Shown in pieces: positions 5,130 through 16,244 of a DNA stretch of 33,931 nucleotides. Every line of letters starts with the position of its first letter. Position 1 is the first letter of the stretch. Location: NCBI GenBank assembly GCA_902783245.1, contig CACZQF010000018.1:1-33931 (forward strand), in the 5' to 3' direction. The position numbers and the translations under genes are program-made. This DNA is from an uncultured Spirochaetaceae bacterium. GTDB lineage: Bacteria; Spirochaetota; Spirochaetia; Treponematales; Treponemataceae. Under the pieces are notes generated by a model. It was not told the DNA's origin. It searched no databases and saw only the letters and a list, made by a program, of their open reading frames with translations.

Positions 5130-8100
5130 ATGAAACAGCATGCATCAGTTCTGACTATGGCAGCGGCGGTACTTTCCGCCGGCTGTATCATCGTTTCCTG
5201 CGGACGGCAGGCTTCACGGCAGCAGACCGCAGAGGCCGGCACGGACACCGCAACGGTACAGGCGCAGCTTGATCCTGCGGCCACCACGGACACTTTCATT
5301 TCACCAGACGATTTTTTTACTCTTGACTATACACCCTATGAGCCGGAGCCCGACGTTACGGAGGCAAAGGCTAAAAAACGAGCGGCAGCAGGCAGCACAG
5401 TAGCCGGTTCGGCCGGTAAAAAAGCAGGCAGTACCGCCAAAGCGCAGAGCGTGATTCCGGGACTGCGCAAGCTTGACGCCTATAAAACCAGCTACGAGAC
5501 CAGAACAGCCGCACGCCCCGCAGTACAGATGCCCGCGCAAGCAGCAGGCGGCAGCACAAAAGGCGGAGCTTTTACCGTATGCGACTGGGGTCCGCGCGAC
5601 ATGCTGCCTGCGGAAGTGCATGCGCCTTCATTCTACGTACTTTTTTCCGAGCCGGTGGTACCGCTCGCCGCGCTCGGCGAACCGGCTTCCACAAGCCCGT
5701 ACATGACGATCACTCCGGCGCTAAAAGGAAGTTTCAGATGGAACGGCACAAGCCTGCTTTCATTCGAAGCATCGGAGCCTGCGGATCCTATGCAGGTGTA
5801 TACAATAACGGTGAGCGACAACGTTACCTCTATAAGCGGTAAGCCGATCGAAGGTGAGCGAAGATTTTCCACAACCGCACAGCAGCTCAGAATCATATGG
5901 AACCAGCCCGGCGCGCGGGTCAGCAGAGGCGTAGATTCTGACAATGTGCCTCCGCTGTACGCACATGACTGGAGAGTACAGTTCAACTATCCGGTCAAAG
6001 CCGAGGAAATCGCAAAACTTTCTTCCATTAATATTGAACACGGCAAAAATCAGAGCATACCGTTCACGGTGGTGCAGGAGCTGACGGACACGGTCACCTA
6101 TCTTATTCCGTCGGACCTGCCGCCTGACGAACGTATCAGTCTTACGGTGCGGCAGCCGGTGCCGGGCGGCAGCAAGCTTGCCGCAGCGTCGTTCCATACG
6201 CTCAGACCGTTCAAGTTTGATTCGTACTGGCCGGGCGACACATGGAACAAATACACTAATCCCGTGCACATAGACTTTTCACAGCCGGTAGATGCGGCCT
6301 CAGTACCCGGCGCGCTGAGCACCACCCCCGCCATGCCGATCACTGCGGACAACATTGAGGTGAGCGGAACCACCGTCAAGCTCTACGGGCTGCCCGTCAC
6401 CTTTAAGTCCACCTATACCATACACATCGCCGATACGCTGAAGGACATCTACGGACAGAAGCTTGTTTCAGCAAAGCAGCTCAAGATCACCGTACCGGAT
6501 GCGGCAAGCTCCGTACGGTTCATCAATTCAGGCGCAAAGATGCTTGAGGCACAGTTCACCCCGAAGTATATATTCGAGTATCAGAACATTCTGGGCGGAG
6601 CCTACCATATCAGGCCCACCACAAAGCCGCTTGCAGACGCACGCAACCACTACTACGGCAGTGACCAGAGCGCAAAGGACTATGATGTGCTGAATGATCC
6701 TGAAAGCACTCAGCTTGAAACGGAGCCGGAAAACCAGAGAATCTTTAAAGTCATAGACCTGCAGCCCTACCTGAACAACGGCAGAGGAATTCTGCGCTTT
6801 GACGCCAAGGTAACGCTGCCGCGTACGCCTACCCCGTGGAACCCGAAAAAAACGTATACCGTGTCAAACACCACCACCATACAGGTAACGGATCTGGGCG
6901 TTACCGCCCGGTTCGGCGCGAACAAGATCGTAGCATACGTGTCATCGCTTTCCACCGGCAAACCGGTTGAAGGCGCAGAAGTGTTTGCCTGCCCGTACAA
7001 AGAGGACGAGCCTGTAGGCCGCAGCCTGCCCATACGGGCGGTTACGGACAGTACCGGACTCGCCGTCATTAATCTGACCAAGCAGGATCTGGACACCTTG
7101 TACCCCAAAAACAGCTATCATGAAATACTGGTGGCGGCGCATACCGCCGCAGACACCGATGACTGGGCAGTATTCTGCCCGCAGAGCCATCATCCGTGGC
7201 GCAGCGGTGTGTATACGGGCAGTACCAAAAACGCCTATAAGGCCATACCGCGCATCTTTATGTTCACCGACCGAGGCCTGTACAAGCCGGGCGAAACGCT
7301 GTCGTTCCGCGGCATAGACCGCAGCCAGCAGCTCGGCTCCTTTATTCCGTGGCAGGGCGGCTATTCCATGCTGCTAAAAAGCACCAGATGGGACGATTCC
7401 ACCATATACTGGCAGACTACCGGAACGGCAAGCGCCTCGGGCGGCTTCTACGGCTCTGTTACCCTGCCCGAAACGCTTGAGCCGGGACTGTATGAACTGC
7501 ATTATAAGCGGGAGGGAGACCCGGACGAAGGCAAAGCCTATATCACGCTGAACGTAGCGTTCTTTGAGCGGCTTAAATTCCAGACGGGAATCTCCATGCC
7601 CGCCGCTCCGGTCATTGCAGGCGACCGTATACAGGCTGAGCTGTCGGCATCCTATCTGGCGGGCGGCGCGCTGAGCGGCGCTGCATATGAAAGCTCATGG
7701 TTCAGGGAACCGTGGTATTTTACTACCAGTAATCCGTCGCTTAAAAACTACCGGTTCAGTCCCGTAAATACGAGTGAAAACCGCATGCATGTGCGCAACG
7801 ATGAAGGTTCGCTCGACACCGCCGGCCGAGCGGTGCTTTCCTGCGACACCGAAAGCGCGGGCATTAAAGGCGTACCCTACCGTTACCGTCTGTCGGCCGA
7901 CATCACCGACACAAGTAACCAGCAGGTTTCCGCCTCAAGCAGCATCGTTGTGCACCCTGCGTCATTCTATATCGGCGTGACCGCTCCTGAGGGCGTGTCA
8001 TCATTCCCCAAGACGAACAAACCGCTTTCGTTCAGCTATATGCTCGCGGTTCCCGACGGTACCGCGGTGCCCGAGCTTGAGAACGCGCGGAATGCGCTCG

Positions 8101-11100
8101 CATCCCTCGCAGGCAGCGGTGCAAAGCTTACGATAAAGCTCAGCCGCAGCGAATGGCACATGGTGCAGCAGCAGGGCGTGGCGAACAATATGTACGAGCG
8201 CTACGAGCAGACATTCACAGACGAAAGCGAAAGCACCGTCACGCTGGAACCGTCGGGCAAATTTACAGTAACCGCGCTGGAGCCCGGCTACCATACGCTC
8301 ACGCTGTCCGCGAAAGACAGCGCAGGACGTGATGTAATCACCCAGTATTCATTCTATGCCACCGGCAGCGGCAAAGCATCATGGTATCAGGAAAACTCAT
8401 CTTCCTTGCGTCTGACTCCGGATCAGTCACAGTACAAGCCGGGCGAAACCGCGCATATTCTTATGGAAAGTACGCTGCCCGAAGGCAACTATCTGATTAC
8501 CGTGGAGCGCGAAGGTATCTTTACGGAGGAAATACGCCATCTGGACGGCAACGTGCATATCATCGACATACCGATTGCGCGCAACTATGTGCCGGTGGTC
8601 TATGTGTCCATAGCATCCTATTCCGTGCGGAGCGGCAAGCCCGTACATGAATACGGCACGCCTGATCTGGACAAGCCGAAAGGCTACTACGGCGTTACTC
8701 CGTTGTACATCAATCCGCGCGTAAAGACATTCACCGTGACTATGGACAGCCCCAAGCAGGCATACCGGCCCGGCGAGCAGGCGGAGATCACGCTGACCGC
8801 CACAAAGGGCGGCAAGCCAGTGGAAGGAGCGGAGCTTACGCTTATGGCGGTTGACCGCGGCGTGCTTGACCTGATCAACTATCATGTGCCAGATCCGGTC
8901 TCCTTCTTTTATAATACAGATCATTTTCCGCTGCGCGTGCAGGGCGGCGATTCACGCGCGCTGCTTATGGATCCGGTCACCTACGAAGTGAAGAATCTGG
9001 CGGGCGGAGACGCGGAGAGCGAAGGATCGGATAAAATGCAGGAGCGCAAGGACTTTAACCCCACCGCGGTATTTGAGCCCGTGCTTATCACCGGCAAGGA
9101 CGGCAAGGTTACGTGCCGCTTTACTCTGCCCGATTCCCTGACCACATACCGGCTGACCGCATTCGGCGTGCAGGGCGAGCTGCTCGCGCTGCAGGAGGAT
9201 GAAATCACCGTACAGAATCCCATAAACGTACAGCAGGTGCTTCCGCGCAGGCTGCGCGTGCGCGACACGGCGGAAGCAGGCGTGCTGATCACGAATCTGG
9301 ATTCTCTCACCCATGACGTAACGGTGTCGCTGAATATCGATTCACGTCCCGGCATTACGGCAGCGGGCGGTATAAGCAGCATGCCCGGCAAGGCATCAGT
9401 AGACGGAGATTCTACTCATACGGTCTCGGTACCTGCAGGCCAGAACGCTGCAGTATACTTCGACGTGGCCGCAGCAGCAGCCGGTACGGTGGAGCTGCAG
9501 TTTACCGTCAGATCATCCAAGGTGAATGAAGTTATAAAATGTCCGCTCGTCATAGAAAAGCCGTATCTGTTCGAGACCGTCACTACCACAGGCACCGTGT
9601 CAGACCATGAATCAGGTGCAACAGAGCTTGCGGCCATTCCAAGCTATTCAGATCAGGAGCGCAGCTATCTGTCGGTCACGCTTGATGCCACCAGGCTCGG
9701 GCTGCTCGGCAGCGCGGTACAGTACGTCTTTGACTATCCCTACGGCTGCATGGAACAGCAGTCCGCACGCGTACTGCCGCTCGTGATCTTTGAGCCGTAT
9801 ATCGATGTATTCAACCTTGACAGCAAAGTTTCGGATATAAAGCAGTGCGTCATCTCGCATTTTGCCGCATGGAAGAGCAGCCAGCTTGCTGACGGAGCGT
9901 TCGGATACTGGCCGTCGTCAGTCCGGTCGGACATCTATGTATCAACGAGAATCGCGCATATCTGGGCGCTCGCGCTGCAGCGCGGATACACAAAAGAAGA
10001 GCTTGCCATAGACGGTCTTGCGCTCGCAGGATATCTGGAGCAGGCCATGCGCAACCGCAATCTCAGCGCATATTCAAAAGCGTATATACAGTATGTGCTT
10101 GCGCTCATCAGCAGGAACAGTCATATAAGCACGGCCGTCTCAGACTCAGTGCTCCGCACGCTGTATGCATCCCCTGACTCGGATGCAGCGGTGCTTGCGC
10201 TTACGGGACTCGCGGCCGTTACACGGCAGGGAGCGGACAGCACGCTTGCCAGACAGTGCGCCGATAAGCTCAGAACATATCTGAGGCCTACAGCCCGCGG
10301 CGTAGACCTTTCGCAGGTGAATCCGTCGCACGCCGTCTACAGCTGGTACAACGACAGCGTGGAGCAGCTTGCGCTTATATTGCAGCTGTTCGTGCAGCTG
10401 AACAAAGATGATGATATGAACACGCGGCTGCTGTTCCAGCTGCTGCAGACGCAGCGCACAGGTTACTGGAAGAACACGGCGGTGACCGCCCGCGTGCTTG
10501 AGGCGGTGTACACGCTCATAACCTGCTGCAACGTAGACGCCACGGACCTTACGGCAAGCGCGCTGTTCGACGGCAGCATGGTTGCGCAGGGAACCTTTAA
10601 GGGTGCCGCCGCCAGACCGCTCACGAATCGGCTTACCATGGACTCGCCGGTGCTCACTAATAAAAAGAAGGATACGGCGCTGCCTCTTGAGTTCCGCAGG
10701 GAAGGAACCGGCAGCCTGTTCTACACGGCAGTCATGCGCTACACCGTACCTGAGGAAATGCAGGCAATGCGGGACCAGGGGCTCGGCATCACCATGACGC
10801 TGTACGATAACACAACCGGTGAGGAAATCAAACCGCAGAAAGGCTCCGTTGTAGTGCAGCTGCAGAGCGGCCGCACCTACCGTGCAAAGATCAGCCTGTC
10901 ATCCACCTATGACCGGGAATTTATTGCGCTCAGGGCACCGGTACCGTCCGGAGCAGAAATCCTTGACGCAACGTTCGTCACCTCATCCGATGCCGCGCAG
11001 AACGCAAGCGGCAGAGGAAACTGGTCAAAGGACTATGACGATGAAGCGGGCTGGTATTACGGCGGAAGCCACCTGATGAGCAATCAGGTTATCTACGACA

Positions 11101-11270
11101 ATGAGATTCAGTTCTTCTGGGATTACTTCGGCAAAGGCCGGACAACGGCTGAGTTCAAATTCAGGGCGGTGCGCCGAGGCGTCTACCCCACTCCGCCGGT
11201 GAACGGCGAATGCATGTACGAGCCTGAAGTATTCGGCCGCACGGGCGGCATACTGTATACAATCAAATGA
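5130..11270 (+). CDS. bacterial alpha-2-macroglobulin lipoprotein (YfhM-like, thioester type)
   Basis: A 2046-residue exported protein. An upstream in-frame ATG exists at 5091, but it falls on the promoter and would hide the signal peptide. The signal peptide offers two lipobox cysteines, C19 (LSAGC) and C24 (IVSC). A low-complexity Ala/Lys-rich stretch (about 80-135) precedes the macroglobulin domains. RGLYKPGETLSFRG (near 716) and AYRPGEQAEITL (near 1210) are typical MG-domain strands. DGKVTCRFTLPDSLTTYRLT (near 1325) leads to the thioester region. The thioester motif GC1540-M-E-Q1543 is intact, so it should trap attacking proteases covalently. A helical thioester domain and C-terminal receptor-like domain follow. 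The length exceeds the usual 1500-1900 of bacterial A2Ms. Its stop overlaps the pbpC start (ATGA), the known A2M-PBP1C pairing for envelope defence and repair. Confidence 0.93.
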   Translation: MKQHASVLTMAAAVLSAGCIIVSCGRQASRQQTAEAGTDTATVQAQLDPAATTDTFISPDDFFTLDYTPYEPEPDVTEAKAKKRAAAGSTVAGSAGKKAGSTAKAQSVIPGLRKLDAYKTSYETRTAARPAVQMPAQAAGGSTKGGAFTVCDWGPRDMLPAEVHAPSFYVLFSEPVVPLAALGEPASTSPYMTITPALKGSFRWNGTSLLSFEASEPADPMQVYTITVSDNVTSISGKPIEGERRFSTTAQQLRIIWNQPGARVSRGVDSDNVPPLYAHDWRVQFNYPVKAEEIAKLSSINIEHGKNQSIPFTVVQELTDTVTYLIPSDLPPDERISLTVRQPVPGGSKLAAASFHTLRPFKFDSYWPGDTWNKYTNPVHIDFSQPVDAASVPGALSTTPAMPITADNIEVSGTTVKLYGLPVTFKSTYTIHIADTLKDIYGQKLVSAKQLKITVPDAASSVRFINSGAKMLEAQFTPKYIFEYQNILGGAYHIRPTTKPLADARNHYYGSDQSAKDYDVLNDPESTQLETEPENQRIFKVIDLQPYLNNGRGILRFDAKVTLPRTPTPWNPKKTYTVSNTTTIQVTDLGVTARFGANKIVAYVSSLSTGKPVEGAEVFACPYKEDEPVGRSLPIRAVTDSTGLAVINLTKQDLDTLYPKNSYHEILVAAHTAADTDDWAVFCPQSHHPWRSGVYTGSTKNAYKAIPRIFMFTDRGLYKPGETLSFRGIDRSQQLGSFIPWQGGYSMLLKSTRWDDSTIYWQTTGTASASGGFYGSVTLPETLEPGLYELHYKREGDPDEGKAYITLNVAFFERLKFQTGISMPAAPVIAGDRIQAELSASYLAGGALSGAAYESSWFREPWYFTTSNPSLKNYRFSPVNTSENRMHVRNDEGSLDTAGRAVLSCDTESAGIKGVPYRYRLSADITDTSNQQVSASSSIVVHPASFYIGVTAPEGVSSFPKTNKPLSFSYMLAVPDGTAVPELENARNALASLAGSGAKLTIKLSRSEWHMVQQQGVANNMYERYEQTFTDESESTVTLEPSGKFTVTALEPGYHTLTLSAKDSAGRDVITQYSFYATGSGKASWYQENSSSLRLTPDQSQYKPGETAHILMESTLPEGNYLITVEREGIFTEEIRHLDGNVHIIDIPIARNYVPVVYVSIASYSVRSGKPVHEYGTPDLDKPKGYYGVTPLYINPRVKTFTVTMDSPKQAYRPGEQAEITLTATKGGKPVEGAELTLMAVDRGVLDLINYHVPDPVSFFYNTDHFPLRVQGGDSRALLMDPVTYEVKNLAGGDAESEGSDKMQERKDFNPTAVFEPVLITGKDGKVTCRFTLPDSLTTYRLTAFGVQGELLALQEDEITVQNPINVQQVLPRRLRVRDTAEAGVLITNLDSLTHDVTVSLNIDSRPGITAAGGISSMPGKASVDGDSTHTVSVPAGQNAAVYFDVAAAAAGTVELQFTVRSSKVNEVIKCPLVIEKPYLFETVTTTGTVSDHESGATELAAIPSYSDQERSYLSVTLDATRLGLLGSAVQYVFDYPYGCMEQQSARVLPLVIFEPYIDVFNLDSKVSDIKQCVISHFAAWKSSQLADGAFGYWPSSVRSDIYVSTRIAHIWALALQRGYTKEELAIDGLALAGYLEQAMRNRNLSAYSKAYIQYVLALISRNSHISTAVSDSVLRTLYASPDSDAAVLALTGLAAVTRQGADSTLARQCADKLRTYLRPTARGVDLSQVNPSHAVYSWYNDSVEQLALILQLFVQLNKDDDMNTRLLFQLLQTQRTGYWKNTAVTARVLEAVYTLITCCNVDATDLTASALFDGSMVAQGTFKGAAARPLTNRLTMDSPVLTNKKKDTALPLEFRREGTGSLFYTAVMRYTVPEEMQAMRDQGLGITMTLYDNTTGEEIKPQKGSVVVQLQSGRTYRAKISLSSTYDREFIALRAPVPSGAEILDATFVTSSDAAQNASGRGNWSKDYDDEAGWYYGGSHLMSNQVIYDNEIQFFWDYFGKGRTTAEFKFRAVRRGVYPTPPVNGECMYEPEVFGRTGGILYTIK

Positions 11271-13672
11271 TCCGGCATTCTGAGCGGCAGAAAGCCGCGC
11301 CGGGTGCCGGATCAATACGCCGTACGGCCGCAGCCGCGATTGCCGCAGCCGTTGCCCTTGCGGCAATCGCAGTTACCGCAGCTGCAGGCAGCAGACTGCT
11401 CGCACGCCGGCTGCCCTATCCGGAGCTTACCGCATTCTTGAACCGCGCCGTCAGCACGCGTATTCTTGACGCAGACGGAAACATCATCCAGATTCTCGGA
11501 CTTGAAGACGGTCTGCACCGTGAGTATCTTGCGCCGGAAGAGATTCCTGAGCAGCTCAAAGAAGTGTTCATTGCCGCGGAGGACCGCAGGTTCTACCGCC
11601 ACCACGGCGTCGATACGGGCGCCGTGCTCAGGGCCTGCCTGCAGAACCTGCGCGAGCGGCGTACCGTAAGCGGCGCATCCACCATCACCATGCAGCTGGC
11701 GCGTATGATACGCCCGTCCGCACGCCGTACGATCCCCGTAAAGCTCAGAGAAGCGTGGGATGCGGTCAGACTGGAAGCACGTTTTTCCAAGCAGGAGCTG
11801 CTTGCGCTGTATCTGAATAATATTCCGTTCGGCTTTAACTGTGAAGGCGTTGCCTCGGCCGCCCGTACATTCTTCGGTACCGCACCGCAGTCGCTGACGG
11901 AACCGGAGCTGTACTGTCTTGCGGTGATTCCGCGCAGGCCGTCATTGTACAATCCGCTGACAAATCCGGAGCAGTGTGCACGCGCCGCCTGGGAACTATA
12001 TGAAGAATCGGCCGGCGGAACGGACACAGCAGATGCTTCCGTTCCGCCGCTGACCCGAGCTCATTTTGAGCAGACGGCACGCGCTACCTCCCCCTACAGC
12101 TATCCCGTCCGCATGCCCCACTACGTACGCTACCTGAGCTCCCTGCCGGAGTATGGAATCGGTACCGTACCCGAGCTCAGGACAACGGTTCTGCTGCCGC
12201 TGCAGGATATGGCGGAATCACTCATAAACCGTGCAACTGAACAGTACCGCGACCGGCGGATCACCAACGGCGCCATGCTTGTGTGTGACACCAGAACCGG
12301 CGCGATTCTGGCATGGATCGGCAGCGCTGATTTTTTTGACGAAGACCACAACGGACAGATCGACGGCGTGCTTACGCCGCGCCAGCCAGGCTCCAGCATG
12401 AAGCCCTTCCTGTACGCGCTCGCGCTTGAATCCGGCTGGACACCGGCTTCGGTACTGCCCGACGTGCCGCAGGAATTCGGCTTTGAGGAACTGTATGCGC
12501 CGCAGAATTTCAACAACCGCTACAGCGGCCCCGTGCGGCTGCGCGTGGCGCTCGCATCAAGCCTGAACATTCCGGCGGTCTGGCTGCTCAATACCATGGG
12601 CATGAGCTCCTACCGCAGCCTGCTCTCACGGCTGCAGTTTCAAAGTCTTGCGCACAGCGATCCCGGTCTCGGCCTTGCGCTCGGCAACGCGGAGGTGTCG
12701 CTGTTCGAGCTGGTGCAGGCGTTCAGCATATTCCCGCGGGACGGCATCTTTGTGCCGCTCACCGCCACCGGCACAAACGGCGCGGCGGACGGCACACCGG
12801 ATACAACGGACAGCGCCGGGCCCGCAGACTCTGCACGTATCTTCAGCGCGGATACCGCCCGCCTGCTCTGCTCAATTCTGTCAGATGCCGACGCACGCGC
12901 CATGGGATTCGGATACTCCAAAACATTCGTCACGCCGTTTCCGTGCATGTTTAAAACCGGTACCGCGAACCAGTTCCAGAATATAACCGCGCTCGGCGCC
13001 ACACCGCTGTACACCGCAGGTGTATGGATGGGAAACTTTTCCGGCGAAACGGTGCTCGGCACCACGGGCAGTGCAGTTCCTGCGCAGATCGTACATGAAG
13101 TACTTGCGGCTCTCCACGGAAGCCGCGGTCAGACAGCCGCACCATCATTCAAAAAGCCCGGACAATACCGTAAAAGCCGTATCTGCCAGCTGTCAGGCAT
13201 GGCGGCAGGACCGTTCTGTCCGAATACGGTGGAAGAATACCTGCCTCTGCAAAGCATCGACAGGCCTATGCAAAGCATAGACAGGACGCAGTCTTCCGGA
13301 CATACGGATGCATGCACATGGCATACGGCAGAAGGAACATTCTATCCGGCGCAGTATGCGCAGTGGTTCCACCTGAAGGAACGCAGCGGCAGCATCAACC
13401 ACAAGGACTATCCGCTCACCATACTGTCTCCCAGAAACCGCAGCGTGTTTGTCTACGACGGCACACGCGGTATCCGCGGAACGCGTAATCAGGACATTGT
13501 CATCGAGGCCGCGGGCGGCGCGGAGCAGACCGCTGAGCTGACCACGGACGGACAGCTGACGGCGGTGCTCACCAGACCGTTCCGATACGCGCTGCCGCTT
13601 ACGCCGGGCACGCATACCGTAAGCCTGACCTGCGGCTCACAGCAGGCTTCAGTCTCCTTCACCGTACGGTAA
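11267..13672 (+). CDS. pbpC: penicillin-binding protein 1C (bifunctional transglycosylase/transpeptidase)
   Basis: An 801-residue membrane-anchored peptidoglycan synthase. Residues about 20-40 are the signal anchor. The GT51 glycosyltransferase domain (about 65-240) has [14 protein letters not shown] with catalytic Glu105, [11 protein letters not shown] (136-146) and [21 protein letters not shown]. The transpeptidase domain has S376-S-M-K379 (SxxK), S432-L-N434 (SxN) and K563-T-G-T. Residues about 712-801 form the BiPBP_C domain typical of PBP1C. Just before the SxxK motif, D358-x-D-x-N-G-x-I-D resembles a calcium loop; homologues carry an insertion here, but the EF-like spelling is unusual. 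A 17-bp DNA repeat duplicates QSIDR (662-673). ATGA overlap with the A2M gene indicates translational coupling: A2M traps proteases after breaches that PBP1C is thought to repair. Confidence 0.95.
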   Translation: MIRHSERQKAAPGAGSIRRTAAAAIAAAVALAAIAVTAAAGSRLLARRLPYPELTAFLNRAVSTRILDADGNIIQILGLEDGLHREYLAPEEIPEQLKEVFIAAEDRRFYRHHGVDTGAVLRACLQNLRERRTVSGASTITMQLARMIRPSARRTIPVKLREAWDAVRLEARFSKQELLALYLNNIPFGFNCEGVASAARTFFGTAPQSLTEPELYCLAVIPRRPSLYNPLTNPEQCARAAWELYEESAGGTDTADASVPPLTRAHFEQTARATSPYSYPVRMPHYVRYLSSLPEYGIGTVPELRTTVLLPLQDMAESLINRATEQYRDRRITNGAMLVCDTRTGAILAWIGSADFFDEDHNGQIDGVLTPRQPGSSMKPFLYALALESGWTPASVLPDVPQEFGFEELYAPQNFNNRYSGPVRLRVALASSLNIPAVWLLNTMGMSSYRSLLSRLQFQSLAHSDPGLGLALGNAEVSLFELVQAFSIFPRDGIFVPLTATGTNGAADGTPDTTDSAGPADSARIFSADTARLLCSILSDADARAMGFGYSKTFVTPFPCMFKTGTANQFQNITALGATPLYTAGVWMGNFSGETVLGTTGSAVPAQIVHEVLAALHGSRGQTAAPSFKKPGQYRKSRICQLSGMAAGPFCPNTVEEYLPLQSIDRPMQSIDRTQSSGHTDACTWHTAEGTFYPAQYAQWFHLKERSGSINHKDYPLTILSPRNRSVFVYDGTRGIRGTRNQDIVIEAAGGAEQTAELTTDGQLTAVLTRPFRYALPLTPGTHTVSLTCGSQQASVSFTVR
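13248..13285 (+). repeat. short tandem duplication inside pbpC
   Basis: TGCAAAGC at 13248 and 13269 begins two 17-bp copies (13248-13264, 13269-13285; one mismatch) with a 21-bp period. In frame this gives [12 protein letters not shown] in the hinge before the C-terminal domain. It is an in-frame slippage-type duplication that should be harmless to the enzyme. Confidence 0.8.
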
Positions 13673-13830
13673 GCCTGCTGTTTTTGCAGCAAACTTTGCA
13701 TAACAGCAATTTATCAAAGTATTCCCGGTACAAACGTACATTCTATGCAGTATTTTTCTTGCGGGCTGACAAATTCCGTTGTATCATTACATTATACAAT
13801 TTTTATATACCTAGTTTCGCAGGGGTTTAT

Positions 13831-15939
13831 ATGAAATCAACAAGCAAAACAAAGGGCAGCCGGAAAACAAGCCTTGTGCTGACTCTTGTGCTCAGTATCG
13901 GAGCCGTTATCATTCTCTGCAACCTTCTGCAGGCCATGCTTATTCTTAAAACTACGCAAAAAGTACAGGTAGCGGAAGCCGTGGCAGACTACATGCAGAT
14001 CGGCGCAGCGACAGACACTGCATTGGCCAATAAAGTCCAGAGCTACTTTAACCTGCTGGACTTCTACGTTAAAAACGAGGTCATGAAGGAAGGCGACATC
14101 AATGAAATGGCCGAGTGGCTCGTCTCCGTAGCAGATGAACGTGCAGCCGTATTCGATTATGTCATGATCTGTGGTCCTGACGGCAAAGCCCGCACCGACC
14201 TGGATAAACTTACCGAAATACAGGAACGTCCCTACTTCAAGGCAATCATGAAAGAAGGAAAAGACCGTTATGTGGGCAATCCGGTATTCAGTAAAACAAC
14301 AAGCAAAGCGGTAGTTCATTTTGCCCGCGCGATCAAACGGAATGGTAAGATAGAATACATGCTCGTCGGCGTCGTAAACATGAACACTATCGTTGACGAA
14401 ATCGACAACATAAAGATCGGCGAAGCCGGCTACGCATGGATGCTTGCAAGCGACGGTATGGTGATGGCGCATCCGAATAAAGAATTCGTCATGCAGAAGA
14501 ACTTTATCACCGGACTTTCAAAAGGCTTTGAGGACATGGCGGATGTGGCCACCAAAATCTGCAACCGGGAAACCGGCAATGCATGGGTAAACGGTCTGCA
14601 CGGCGGCAAGGATCTGATCCTGTACCGGCCGATCGCAGGCACCACCTGGGGCTTTGCAATATCCGTACCTGACAAGCAGATCTATGCAGTAATCAACTTC
14701 ATGACACGGCAGCTTGTATTCTACGGTATTCTGACCGTGATCATCCTTATTATCATATCCTCAACGATGGTATACCGCGGCATCCGTCCGCTCAATACGG
14801 TCAAAAAGGCGGTAAACGAAATTGCCACCGGCAACGCGGATCTGACCAAACGGATTCAGGTGACCAACAACAACGAGATCGGTCAGGTGGTGTCAGGATT
14901 CAATCTGTTCACCGAAAAGCTTCAGACGATCATCAGCGACGTAAAATCCTCAAAGAACGAGCTCAGCATCGCAGGCAGCGATATGACCGCCATCGCGGAG
15001 GACACGGCATCGGCCATCACGCAGATCATCGCCAACATCGAAAGCATGAAGAACCAGATCATGACACAGAGCTCCAGCGTAGAAGAAACCGCCGGAGCCG
15101 TAAACCAGATCGCCTCGAACATTTCATCGCTTGAGCGCATGATAGAAACTCAGGCATCGGGCACTACGCAGGCATCTGCCGCCGTAGAGGAGATGATCGG
15201 AAACATCGCGTCGGTCAACAACTCCGTGGAAAAAATGGCGGAATCATTTGAAAACCTGAGCAGCACTGCGCAGACAGGATTCGCAAAGCAGCAGAACGTA
15301 AACGAGCGTATACAGCAGATTGAAACGCAGTCCGCCATGCTGCAGGAAGCCAACGCGGCCATCTCTGCCATAGCCGAGCAGACGAACCTGCTTGCCATGA
15401 ACGCGGCCATCGAGGCTGCCCATGCGGGTGAAGCCGGAAAGGGCTTCAGCGTCGTTGCGGACGAAATCAGAAAGCTTTCCGAAACGTCCACCACGCAGTC
15501 TCGTACCATCGGCGAGCAGCTGAACAACATAAAAGACTCCATCAACGCCGTGGTCACCGCCTCGTCAGAGTCCAGCCAGGCGTTTGAGGAAGTGTCAAAG
15601 AAGATTCAGGAAACCGACATGCTCGTTATGCATATTAAGTCCGCCATGGACGAGCAGAACGAAGGTTCACGCCAGATAAGCGAGGCGCTGCACAGCATGA
15701 ACGACAGTACGGTGGAAGTACGCGGCGCATCAGCCGAAATGTCAGAAGGCAACAAGGCCATTCTGGAAGAAGTGAAGCGGCTGCAGAACGCCACCGCCAT
15801 CATGCGCGACAGCATGACCGAAATGGATTCAGGCGCACGCAAGATCAACGAGACGGGCGCGGCGCTGTCCGGAACCTCATCAAAAGTGCAGGAATCTATC
15901 GAAAAGATCGGTGCACAGATCGACGAATTCAAAGTGTAG
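13831..15939 (+). CDS. methyl-accepting chemotaxis protein with dCACHE sensor
   Basis: A 702-residue chemoreceptor. The start ATG has AGGGG five nt upstream; the open frame continues further up but without signals. Membrane helix one is at about 15-40. A periplasmic double-CACHE ligand domain spans about 50-290, with [20 protein letters not shown] (133-152) as the usual CACHE core. Membrane helix two is at about 296-316. HAMP follows at about 317-370 ([13 protein letters not shown]). A long coiled coil then carries the signalling tip [19 protein letters not shown] (516-534) and methylation-type Glu/Gln pairs. There is no C-terminal CheR-tethering pentapeptide. It signals through CheA/CheW to the flagellar motor. 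The ligand is not deducible. It stands alone, with a weak possible promoter (TTGCGG-N17-TATCAT, 13759-13787) and strong hairpins after it. Confidence 0.96.
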   Translation: MKSTSKTKGSRKTSLVLTLVLSIGAVIILCNLLQAMLILKTTQKVQVAEAVADYMQIGAATDTALANKVQSYFNLLDFYVKNEVMKEGDINEMAEWLVSVADERAAVFDYVMICGPDGKARTDLDKLTEIQERPYFKAIMKEGKDRYVGNPVFSKTTSKAVVHFARAIKRNGKIEYMLVGVVNMNTIVDEIDNIKIGEAGYAWMLASDGMVMAHPNKEFVMQKNFITGLSKGFEDMADVATKICNRETGNAWVNGLHGGKDLILYRPIAGTTWGFAISVPDKQIYAVINFMTRQLVFYGILTVIILIIISSTMVYRGIRPLNTVKKAVNEIATGNADLTKRIQVTNNNEIGQVVSGFNLFTEKLQTIISDVKSSKNELSIAGSDMTAIAEDTASAITQIIANIESMKNQIMTQSSSVEETAGAVNQIASNISSLERMIETQASGTTQASAAVEEMIGNIASVNNSVEKMAESFENLSSTAQTGFAKQQNVNERIQQIETQSAMLQEANAAISAIAEQTNLLAMNAAIEAAHAGEAGKGFSVVADEIRKLSETSTTQSRTIGEQLNNIKDSINAVVTASSESSQAFEEVSKKIQETDMLVMHIKSAMDEQNEGSRQISEALHSMNDSTVEVRGASAEMSEGNKAILEEVKRLQNATAIMRDSMTEMDSGARKINETGAALSGTSSKVQESIEKIGAQIDEFKV

Positions 15940-15960
15940 CGCGACCCCTGAGCGCAGCAC

Positions 15961-16001
15961 GCGAGTTTTAATTCCTGAAAATAGCAGAAATTAAAACTCG
16001 C
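15961..16001. repeat. inverted repeat downstream of the MCP gene
   Basis: GCGAGTTTTAATT (15961-15973) is complementary to AATTAAAACTCGC (15989-16001) around a 15-nt loop. It lies 21 nt after the MCP stop, and it could terminate transcription or protect the message end. It has no T-tract of its own. Confidence 0.6.
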
Positions 16002-16007
16002 ATTTTC

Positions 16008-16051
16008 AAAGAAATCTCGAAAAACTGAAGTTTTTCGAGATTTCTTTTTTT
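16008..16051 (+). terminator. strong intrinsic terminator after the MCP gene
   Basis: The arms at 16008-16026 and 16029-16047 are perfectly complementary over 19 bp (AAAGAAATCTCG... with ...CGAGATTTCTTT), followed by further T residues to 16051. A-rich and T-rich flanks would also let it work on the opposite strand. A broken relative of the same element occurs at 18653-18745. Confidence 0.85.
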
Positions 16052-16148
16052 ATGCTCACGCAGCGTAAGCGGATGTCGTATGCTGCGTACACCGTATTTC
16101 ACCGTTACATATAAATGCAAAAATATACACAAATCAGTATATTTATAC

Positions 16149-16178
16149 TTGTAATATCGGCGCGGCATGCGCTATACT
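16149..16178 (+). promoter_or_regulatory. promoter for the DUF819-epimerase operon
   Basis: TTGTAA (16149-16154), an 18-nt spacer and TATACT (16173-16178). The start is expected near 16185, giving a leader of about 60 nt that includes CGGAGG (16232-16237) before the ATG at 16245. The longer open frame that begins at 16167 overlaps this promoter and is not the real start. Confidence 0.6.
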
Positions 16179-16244
16179 TATTCAGACCCGCAGCGTGCAG
16201 ACAGGCATGCAGTCCTGCGGCAGACAAAAATCGGAGGCTTATAT

